This document shows, in pieces, positions 1 through 14,100 of a DNA stretch of 43,262 nt. Within the stretch, counting starts at the first letter, position 1, and each line of letters opens with the position of its first letter. The stretch is from DATCJU01 sp036562635 (GTDB lineage Bacteria; Actinomycetota; Actinomycetes; Mycobacteriales; Pseudonocardiaceae). Location: contig DATCJU010000084.1 in assembly GCA_036562635.1 (NCBI GenBank), positions 1-43,262 of the forward strand. Direction: 5' to 3'. Under the pieces are notes generated by a model that saw only the letters and a program-made list of their open reading frames with translations, was not told the origin of the DNA and ran no database searches. Position numbers and translations under genes: made by a program.

Positions 1-2399
<2,399 letters not shown>

Positions 2400-2535
2400 C
2401 CTCGCCGTCCGGGGGGTCGGGCCCTTGCCCCGGTGGACAACCCGCCGAGGCGGGGCCCGGCCTCCCGGACCCGACCCACTGCCCCTAGGGGCCCCGGCCC
2501 CGCGCCCGCAACAACAACAGGGGAGAAGAACCGAC

Positions 2536-6447
<3,912 letters not shown>

Positions 6448-6469
6448 GGTTCGTGGTCCGGACCGGACA

Positions 6470-6510
6470 CCCGAGGGCCCCGGGGCGACGCCCCGGGGCC
6501 CTCGGGTTTT
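6470..6510 (+). terminator. Intrinsic terminator of rpoBC
   Basis: A perfect 17-bp inverted repeat (arms 6470-6486 and 6490-6506) encloses a three-base loop and is followed by TTTT. It begins 23 bases after the rpoC stop codon. This is a textbook rho-independent terminator and marks the end of the rpoBC transcript. Confidence 0.93.
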
Positions 6511-6548
6511 CTCGGCTCGGTGATTCCCCGGTTCCGGGGGAGTCGGAA

Positions 6549-6588
6549 GGGGTGGCCGATCGACCCGGTCTCGGTGGTCGGCCACCCC
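6549..6588 (-). terminator. Hairpin ending the leftward toxin operon
   Basis: An 11-bp perfect inverted repeat (6549-6559 GGGGTGGCCGA and 6578-6588) with an 18-base loop starts six bases past the stop of the TNT-like gene on the minus strand. There is only a short T pair after it, so it is a GC-rich I-shaped candidate terminator. Together with the rpoC terminator it separates the two convergent transcripts. Confidence 0.6.
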
Positions 6589-6594
6589 ACGGCG

Positions 6595-8808
6595 TCACGC
6601 GCCGGGGACCGGACCCGGCCCGCCCTGCGGTGGTGGCGGTGGGACGGACGGGACCCCGTCCCCCTGCGGCCCGGGCTGGGCCGGAGGCTCCGCGGTCGTC
6701 GGTACCCCCTCGGTGACAGGTGCGGCCGTGGCGACGGGTGCCACGACCTCGGTCGGGGTCGTGTCGGGCCCCGGGGGCGGCGGTGCGACCGGCTCCGGCG
6801 GCACCTCCACCAGGGTCCCGGCGGCCAACAGCTCCGAGATCGGCCGGGGCAGGAAGATCGCCAGTCCACCGCCGGGCTGCCCGTCCCGGGGCAGAGCGCA
6901 CCCGCCGTAGGCGAACCCACTGACGGCCATCCGGTAGCGGTGGTACTCCCGCTGCTCCCACCCCGCCGGCATCGCCCGCTCCGGCAGCGACGTCCCGGCC
7001 GTGAACACGGTGTTGCCGTCCGGGGTGCCGAAGCGGTCCAGCTCGGTGCCCTCCGGCAGGTGCAGCAGCCACTTGGCGTAGTAGTCGCTCAGCGGCGGGT
7101 CGTCGCCCCAGATCTGCGTGCTGATCTCCGAGTCGTCCAGCCACTCGTCCTCGTGCCGGACCACCTGGGCGTGGTTGCTGTAGAGCTGGCCGATCAGGTA
7201 GCGGGCCGCGTCAGACGGGTTCTCGAAGCGGCCCTCGTGCTCCCGCCGCTCGCCGTCGGCGAAGAACCCCACGTACTCGTCGCCGCTCCGCAGCAGACAC
7301 CACGCCTGGTCGCGGTGCATGCCCAGGCCGATCCGGCGCAGGCTGACGTTGTTGTACACCACGTAGGCCAGCACCTCGTCCAGTGCCGCGCCGTACGCCG
7401 CCTCGACCCCCGGCTCCACGCCCGCTCCGCCGCTCACCGTGCCCATGGCCCGGCGCAGGGTGACCTGCGGCAGCCGCTTCGGCCACTGGTAGTTGCGGGA
7501 ACGGATGTGCAGGACCAGGTCGGGCGGCGGCGGCACCCGGTGGTGCTCCAGGTAGTAGGCCATGCTCGCCGGCCACACCCACACCCCGTCGGTGTGGTAG
7601 GCGTTCGGCACCACCGACCCCCGCTCCGGATCCAGCAGGTCGGTGGTGCCGCTGAACGCGGCCATCACCAGCGGGGCCTTCCGCAGGTAGGCGAGTACCG
7701 CCTGCCGCTCCAGCTCGGTGAGCATCGGCCGGTAGTGGACCGGTCTGCCGTCCGCGTCCGTGCCGTCGAAGGTGGTGACGAACCGCAGGGGCCGGGCCGG
7801 ACTCGGCCCGGGCAGGGGCTGGGCTCCGGTGTGCTCCTCCCGGCCCTGCTCGGCCAGACTCGCCAGCACCTCCACCCGGCGCCCGGCCAACAGCTGCTGT
7901 GCGGGACCGGTCAGCCAGTCCACCGTCGGGCTGGTGGAGAACCGGCGCAGGAAGCACAACTCCGCCGTGGTCTCCTCCACCAGGGGATGCTGCGGGTCGC
8001 CCGGGCCGCACCGCCACGCCGGCTGCTCGGCGAACTCGTACTCCAGCTGCAGCGGCTCACCGGGGCGCAGGCTGCCTCGTGCGACGAACCAGGCCCCGGT
8101 GCTCGGCCGGTACGACACCAGGCGGAGCCGGCGGAACCACTGGCTCACCTCGGCCGGTGGACACCACACCTGCTCCCCGTCGGCGGTGACCACGCGCAGG
8201 GCCAGCTCCTGGCGCGTGTACAGCGTCCGGCACTCCACGTCGATCCGTTGCCAGCCCTCCGGGGCGTGCCGGGACAGTGCTCCGGCCAGCTCCTTCAGGA
8301 CCGTCTCCGTCGGGACCGGATTGCCCTCGTCACCCTCGGACGGGAAGGCGGGCACGATCATCGTCTCGTCCGGGGTGACCGGGTAGAAGAGCTCCCTGCG
8401 GACCACGAAACCGTCGTGGAGCTCCGCCTTCGGCACCACGCGGTAGGCCTGACCGTCCCGCCAGGTCAGGCCGCGCTCCCGGGCCTGGTGCTCGTCCAAC
8501 CACTGTGGTGACAGGAGCCGGACCAGGGTGCCCCCGGACAGCTCCGGGTCCTTCGGGTTCGCCTGCACCCGGTAGACCCCACCGTCGTGCACCACCCGCG
8601 GCTCGAGCCGGAACAGTGCCTCCAGGACCGAGCGCTCCACGGTGGCGACGTGGTGGTCACCCTCCGGTGCCGGTTGGAACCCCTCGCGGGCCTGCGCCGA
8701 CTTCAGCGTCACGTGGGTGAAGTCGCTCTGGGGCGAGAAGTCCGCCAACGGGAACACCTCGCCCCGCCACGCCGCGAACCAGCCCCGTGACAGGTCATCA
8801 ATGATCAT
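6595..8808 (-). CDS. TNT-like (NAD+ glycohydrolase fold) multidomain protein
   Basis: This 737-residue protein ends in a domain matching the TNT family, named after the NAD+-hydrolysing C-terminus of M. tuberculosis CpnT. Residues 582-668 contain GTELDRFG, FTAGT, ERAMP, YHRY and DGQPGGG in the family order. His623 of YHRY is kept. The residue two places after GQPGGG, normally Gln in the family as I know it (GQPGGGTQ), is Ala650, so NADase activity is doubtful. Residues about 168-300 (APEGWQRIDVE, PSTGAWFVARG) resemble the YezG-like immunity-type domain often linked to actinobacterial TNT proteins. Residues 340-450 (HTDGVWVWPASMAYYL) and 470-560 (QAWCLLRSGDEYVGFF) are recognisable blocks I cannot name. 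The last 69 residues are Pro-rich. There is no signal peptide and no WXG head. It starts at ATG 8808, with GAGGA 8 bases upstream, 54 bases after the glycohydrolase-like gene, so the two are likely co-transcribed. Confidence 0.8.
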   Translation of the reverse strand: MIIDDLSRGWFAAWRGEVFPLADFSPQSDFTHVTLKSAQAREGFQPAPEGDHHVATVERSVLEALFRLEPRVVHDGGVYRVQANPKDPELSGGTLVRLLSPQWLDEHQARERGLTWRDGQAYRVVPKAELHDGFVVRRELFYPVTPDETMIVPAFPSEGDEGNPVPTETVLKELAGALSRHAPEGWQRIDVECRTLYTRQELALRVVTADGEQVWCPPAEVSQWFRRLRLVSYRPSTGAWFVARGSLRPGEPLQLEYEFAEQPAWRCGPGDPQHPLVEETTAELCFLRRFSTSPTVDWLTGPAQQLLAGRRVEVLASLAEQGREEHTGAQPLPGPSPARPLRFVTTFDGTDADGRPVHYRPMLTELERQAVLAYLRKAPLVMAAFSGTTDLLDPERGSVVPNAYHTDGVWVWPASMAYYLEHHRVPPPPDLVLHIRSRNYQWPKRLPQVTLRRAMGTVSGGAGVEPGVEAAYGAALDEVLAYVVYNNVSLRRIGLGMHRDQAWCLLRSGDEYVGFFADGERREHEGRFENPSDAARYLIGQLYSNHAQVVRHEDEWLDDSEISTQIWGDDPPLSDYYAKWLLHLPEGTELDRFGTPDGNTVFTAGTSLPERAMPAGWEQREYHRYRMAVSGFAYGGCALPRDGQPGGGLAIFLPRPISELLAAGTLVEVPPEPVAPPPPGPDTTPTEVVAPVATAAPVTEGVPTTAEPPAQPGPQGDGVPSVPPPPPQGGPGPVPGA

Positions 8809-8862
8809 TCCGTGGTCCTCGCTCCCCCCTCGGGTGACACCTGTTGTAGGACGGGTGGCCGC

Positions 8863-11046
8863 TCAGTGCCGCGGGTACCGCCGCAGCCACTCCTTCTCCT
8901 GCCCCTCTGCCAGGGGGCTGTACCGGTTGAACTGCATGAACACGTCCGCGGCCAGGTTGTGCAGCACGAAGCGCAACTCGAGCTGTTCCACCCACTCGCG
9001 GGGCAACCAGCGCACCCCGTACCGGGCACCCACCAGCATTCCCGCCACGGCCCCGGAGGCGGCGCTGTGTCCGGCGTGGTGGTTGACCGCGGCCAGCAGG
9101 GCACTCCGAGGATCGTGTCCGTGCTTGGCCGCGGCGAGCAGACCCCGGGCCAGGGCACCCACCGCGGTACCGGGCATGCCGAGGGCGGCCATCTGCGCCG
9201 GGTCGGAACTGTGCCGCCAGCGGTACCTCTCCCGCACCCGCTGCAGCAGGGCCGTCAGGATCGGGGGGACCGGTTTGCCCTGCTCGGCCAGCTCGTCGAG
9301 CCGCTTGATCGCCGCCTGCACCAGCTGGTGCACCGGCAGGGTGACCGGTTTGGCGCGCATCGCCTCGAACACGATGAACGTCAGCACCTCCACGGCGCTC
9401 AGGGCGGTTGGGTGGCCGTGGGTGAGCGTGGCGAGTGCCCGGGCCCGGTCCACCACCGGGCCCAGGTACGGGAGGTCCTTGGACGAGTAGGCACCGAGCA
9501 CCGCTCCGGGCAGTGCCGCGGTCAGCGCGGCCGGGCCCGCGGAGTCGGTGCCCGGTGCGTCGGGCCGGCCCCGCAGCCCTGACGTGGCGTACCGGGTGGT
9601 GGCGCCCAGCACGGCCGCCTCGGGGGTGCGGCGAGCGTGCAGCTCGGGAACCCGCACCAGCCAGCCGTCCGGTTCGGCGGCGTTGTTGGCCGGGCCACGC
9701 GCCTGCGACCAGGGCACGCCCTGGGTGTGCAACCAGCGTTGCAGCGCGTGCTGCGCCTCCCGGAGCAACACCGCATCGACCGTCTGTTCCAGGGTCGGGC
9801 TCGCACCCCGCAGGACCCCCTCGGTGAGGAAGAGCAACTGCTGGGTCAGTGCGCTGAACCGGCCCGGGGCCCCGAAGGCGGGGAGCAGGTCGGTGATCCC
9901 GGTGGGCCCGAACCGCTTGACCACCATGTCCCACCCGAGCTGGTCCACCGCCGAGCCGAGGGCGTCCCCCAGCGCGAACCCGACGTAGGCGCCCACGATC
10001 CGGTGCCAGGCGAGCCGGGCCTCGGGCAGGGCCAGCGGAGGCAGCACCCCGAAGAGCGCCGTGGTCGGCCGGGGTCGTCCCTCCGCGTCGTAGGCCACGT
10101 CCAGGCTGAGGGCCAGCGGGTCCTCCGGCCAGTGCTGGTCCGGGGTTCGGTCGTTGCGGAGCTTCCACGCGTAGGCCACCGCGTAGCGGGCACAGTCCTC
10201 GGCGGTGAGCTGCACGCCGTATCCCCGTGCCGCTCCGACGGCGTGTTCGACCCGGCCGAGGATGTGCCGCACCAGCGAGTCGAGATCGGTGACGCCCAGG
10301 TGGTCGAACCGGGCGAGCCAGCTCGGGGCGTCCAGCTGCTCCAGGGTCTCCCGGATCCGCGGGACCAGTGCCTGGTCCAGGGTCGGCCCCTCGACGAGCA
10401 CCATGGCCTCCGGTCCGATCCGGGGACCCGGGTACCGCTTCGCCAGCTCGGTCAGCTCACCGGGGTGGGCCTCCACGGTGAGGAAGTCGTGCGGGTTGGT
10501 GACCCGGGAGGTGCGGAGGTGCCGGGTGTCGTTGACCCGCACGCCGAGGGAGGGGACCTGCAGTGCCAGTTCCCGCACTCGCAGTCGGTTCCACCGCAGG
10601 CAGTCCGGGGGCAGGGCGGCCTCGGCGCTGAACACCGTCAGGTACCGGGGGCCGTCCGGTGTGTCCCGTCGGGGGGTCATCTTGCCCTTGTCGTCCACCG
10701 GCACCAGCACGTCCAGGTCGAGCAGGCCGCGCAGCACCCCTTCCCGGTCCAGCCACCGGCACACCTGGAACCCGAGCAGGGCGTCCACCGGGGTCGACGG
10801 GGGGTACATCCCCACGCGACGCGGTCCGGGGCGGTAGTTCCCGTTGACCTTGGTCTGCCCGGTGAACTCGCCCTGGGCGTCCACCTCGCGCCAGCCCAGC
10901 ACCGCCGGCTCCGGCACCGGCAGGTGGCCGAAGACGGTGCGATCGAACTCCGGGTCCACCACCGGCAGCCACTCACCGGGGCGGCGCCGCGCCTCCTCCC
11001 GGTCGGCCTCGGTCACCGGTGGCCAGGCCTTCGGATCCACGATCAT
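8863..11046 (-). CDS. ADP-ribosylglycohydrolase-family pseudoenzyme with SseB-like N-terminal region; candidate immunity protein
   Basis: The C-terminal half follows the DraG/ADP-ribosylglycohydrolase family: GAYVGFALGDALGSAVD (residues 354-370), LHTQGVPWSQARG, EPDGWLVRVPELHARR, and a closing GMLVGARYG. The family's metal-binding motifs are broken. The usual TDDTQ is S400-A401-L402-T-Q; the usual NDSKGCGG is T-D-S-A-G-P-A-A (502-509); the usual HSGDSDSTG is H659-A-G-H662-S-A664-A-S-G. All the aspartates expected to coordinate the divalent metals are therefore absent, while the surrounding fold is kept. Residues 1-150 (NYRPGPRRVGMYPP, YLTVFSAEA) look like the SseB-type region found in type VII secretion-associated proteins. 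ATG 11046 is preferred over GTG 11052 because GGGGGAG then sits 8 bases upstream; residue numbers count from the GTG. It lies 96 bases downstream of the ART toxin gene. Family assignment is firm; the inactive immunity role is inference. Confidence 0.85.
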   Translation of the reverse strand: MIVDPKAWPPVTEADREEARRRPGEWLPVVDPEFDRTVFGHLPVPEPAVLGWREVDAQGEFTGQTKVNGNYRPGPRRVGMYPPSTPVDALLGFQVCRWLDREGVLRGLLDLDVLVPVDDKGKMTPRRDTPDGPRYLTVFSAEAALPPDCLRWNRLRVRELALQVPSLGVRVNDTRHLRTSRVTNPHDFLTVEAHPGELTELAKRYPGPRIGPEAMVLVEGPTLDQALVPRIRETLEQLDAPSWLARFDHLGVTDLDSLVRHILGRVEHAVGAARGYGVQLTAEDCARYAVAYAWKLRNDRTPDQHWPEDPLALSLDVAYDAEGRPRPTTALFGVLPPLALPEARLAWHRIVGAYVGFALGDALGSAVDQLGWDMVVKRFGPTGITDLLPAFGAPGRFSALTQQLLFLTEGVLRGASPTLEQTVDAVLLREAQHALQRWLHTQGVPWSQARGPANNAAEPDGWLVRVPELHARRTPEAAVLGATTRYATSGLRGRPDAPGTDSAGPAALTAALPGAVLGAYSSKDLPYLGPVVDRARALATLTHGHPTALSAVEVLTFIVFEAMRAKPVTLPVHQLVQAAIKRLDELAEQGKPVPPILTALLQRVRERYRWRHSSDPAQMAALGMPGTAVGALARGLLAAAKHGHDPRSALLAAVNHHAGHSAASGAVAGMLVGARYGVRWLPREWVEQLELRFVLHNLAADVFMQFNRYSPLAEGQEKEWLRRYPRH

Positions 11047-11142
11047 CGGCACTGCTCCCCCTTCTGCGTCGTCCCCCCGACACGGCCGATGTCTCCGGCT
11101 GTCTTCCCCGGGGTGGTCATGGCGAGCAGCTCGGCCGACCGA

Positions 11143-14100
11143 TCACTGTGCGACATCGGTTGTCGCCCCCTCCTGAGTCTGCCCAGCCGTGGTGTTCTCC
11201 TGGTCCCCCTGGCCCGCGGATTCCGGTTCCGGGGTCGGGTCCGGGTCGTCGAGGCCCTCCAGGGCGGCGGCGATGGAGCCCAGCCTCGCCGACGCGATGA
11301 GCTCCTCGTCCTCCTTCGTCCGCTTCCGGCGTTCGGCCAGACGCTGTTGCACCTCTTCCAGGCCGAGGTGGTGCGGGGAGTCCGGAGTGATCTCCTCGAG
11401 CTCGATGACCCATTCCCAGTCCGTGCTGCCGTCCGGCAGCTGGGTCTCGACGAGTTCCTTGCGCAGCACCAGCCACTGGCTGCCGGGCTGGTGCACGCAC
11501 TCGCGCTCGTCCGGGCGTGCCGCCACACCGGAGACGTCCCGTCCGGTCCGGGAGTGCAGGACCAGCTTCACCCGGCCCGGGATCGGGGTGTCCGGATGCT
11601 CGGCGTCCACCTTGGAGCTGCTGAGGAACTGCGGCTCCACCACCACCCGGCCCGGCTCGTAGTGGGCGGTGATCAGCTCCGCGGCGAACCGGCTCCTACC
11701 CACGTCGATCCGCCGGACGGCGGTGCCCTCGTACACCGGCATGTGTCGCAGTCCGGAGGCGACCGCGTGGGCGTGCGGCGCGTACTCGGCCAGCCCTTCC
11801 CCGGTGCGCAGCGCCTTGTTCAGGTCGGCGAACAGGGCGAACGAGGTGTAGGCGTGCACGCTGGTCAGTTCCTCGCGGGGGATCCGCGCGTACCCCGGGT
11901 CCCGGGCCACGATCTCGGGGATGCGGTCCAGCACGTGGGGCGACACCCGCGAGAGCAGCTGGTGCACGGCCAGGTGTTCCTCGTCGGTGGCCCGGAGGTC
12001 CGGGTCGTCCAGGTAGCGCTCCGGGACCGTGACCGACGGGTCTGTGGGCTCCGCTCCCCCGTTCAGGCCCCGATCGATGTCGGGGTCGAACACGTCGTGC
12101 GGCTGCGGGGGCTGCGGCTGCTCGGCGGGGTCCTGTTCCGGTGCGCCGTCCTGGTCGTCGTCCCGGTCGTGCGGGACGTCCGACGTGCCGTCGCTCTCGG
12201 GGGTGTTGTCGTTCTCCGGCGTGCCCTCCGGTTCGGGGGTGTTCTCCGGTTCGGACGTGTCCCCGTCCGGTTTCCGGCCGTCCGTGTCGGCCGTGGTGGA
12301 CGGGGCGTCCGCGTCCGGGGTGGTGTCCGGCGACGGCTCGGGGGTCGACTCCGGCCGTGCCGGCGAGCCGGTGTTCTCGTCCCGCTGTCCGATGCCGTCC
12401 GGGCTGTGCGGTGTGCCCTCCGGCTCGGGAGCCCGGGGCCCGGACGCGCCCCCGGTGGTCTCGGGCCGCGGGGTGTCCGCGGCCTCCGGCTCCTCCCGGG
12501 GGACGTCCGGTTCGGCGGTGTCGGCCTGGTCCGCGGGGTCCTCCGGTCGCTCCGGCACCGAGGGCTCCTCACCCCGGGAGGTGTCCGGGACATCCGAGGC
12601 GTCCGGGGTGGGCTCGGGCCGGGTGTCGGTCTCCGCGTCCGGGGAGACGTCCGGTGCGGTCACCGGCTCCGGGGTGTCGTCCACCCTCGGGACGTCACCC
12701 GGTTCGGGGGTGACGTCCGCCTCGGGGGTGGTGTCCGACTGCGGGACGTCGCCCGGTGTGGGGGTGGTCTCCGGTGCGGAGTCGGGCCGCTCCGCGGTGT
12801 CCGCCTCGGTGCCTGGGGTCGGCCGGGCCGGGGAGTCCGGAGCCGCCTCCGCGGAGGTCCCGGCTTCGGCGGCCCGGGTCGTCCCGGTCTCCTGCGCCGT
12901 GGTGCCGGGTTCCGCGGTGCTCCCGTCGGACTCCCCGGCGCGGGCCACGGTGTCGTCGGCCTGCGGTGTGTCCTGGTGCACCGGGTCGGTCGAGGCCTCC
13001 GGGCGTGCGGGTGACTCCGCCGCGGCATCGGTGCCCGGGGTGCCGGCGCCCGAGGTGCCGGTGGACGGGGCGGCCGCCGTGGTCGGCAGGGCCTGCGTGG
13101 CCGGTTCCGGTCGACCGTCGGCCTGCGGGGCGGGGCGCTCGCCGGTACCCGGGTGTGCCTCGGGCGCGGCAGTGGCCGCCGGGGACTCCGGGCGCGGGTG
13201 CGCCGGAGCCTGCGGGCCCTCCGTCGGGGCCGCCTGCGTTGGGGCGCCGACGCCTGCCTGGGGTGTGCCGTGCGGCGCGGATGCCGGGACGGCCGGGCCG
13301 GACGGGGTGAGCGGCACGGTCGCAGGCGGCGCGCCCGGGGCGGGTCGCAACGGCACGGTGGGACGAGCGGCCTGCACCGGTGCACCGGGGCCACCGGCCC
13401 CCGGCTGTCCTGCGGGCCGGGGCAGCGGGGCACCGGCCGGAGGCTGCGTCGGGCCGGCCGGAGGCTGCGTCGGACCGTACGGCTGCTGGCCGTGCGGCCG
13501 GTGACCCGGCGCCTGCCCCTGGACCGCAGGACGGGCGTCCGACCGGGCGGGAGCCGGCGGTTGTGCAGGCGGCATGCCCTGCGGTGGCCGGTACTGCTGC
13601 CCGTGTGGTGGCCGCCCCTGGACCGGCGGAACCTGCTGCAGTCCCTGCGGCGGCCGGCCGTGGGACGGTGGAACCCGTCCCTGCATGGCCTGCGGTGCCC
13701 GACCGGGACCTGTCGGCGCCTGGCCCCGTGGGGCGTGCGGCGGGACGGGCGCGCGTGACGGGACCGGCTGCGGCCCGTGGTACGGCCGGCCGACGGAACC
13801 CTGCGACCCGACCTGCGGCGGAAGCGCACCACCCTGCGGGTGCGGCCGGACGTGTCCACCCTGCGGCGGGTGGGCGGTGGGCACCTGCCCGGGGCCGCCG
13901 ACCTGCCGGGGGACCGGCTGGGCGTGGGGCTGCCACGCCTGCGGCCGGGGTGTCGGCGGCTGCGGTGCACGCGACACCGGCCCGGGAACCGGCCTGCCCG
14001 GCTGGTGCCCGTACGACCGGTTCGGCGCCCACTGCCCCGACGGCTGCGGCCCGTACGACGCCCCGCCGCGCACCGGGCCGGGTACCTGCTGTCCGACCTG

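Noticed and set aside
6520..8511. 663-aa plus-strand open frame opposite the TNT-like gene
   Set aside because: It is the GC-bias shadow of the minus-strand gene, which has clear TNT motifs.
11043..11120. 25-codon minus-strand ORF between toxin and glycohydrolase-like gene, overlapping the start of the latter
   Set aside because: It has no good ribosome binding site and no recognisable sequence; it could be a leader peptide but the support is too thin.
9637..13014. 1125-aa plus-strand open frame across the glycohydrolase-like and toxin genes
   Set aside because: It spans two well-supported minus-strand genes and their intergenic gap, with Gly/Arg/Val-rich composition and no family signature.
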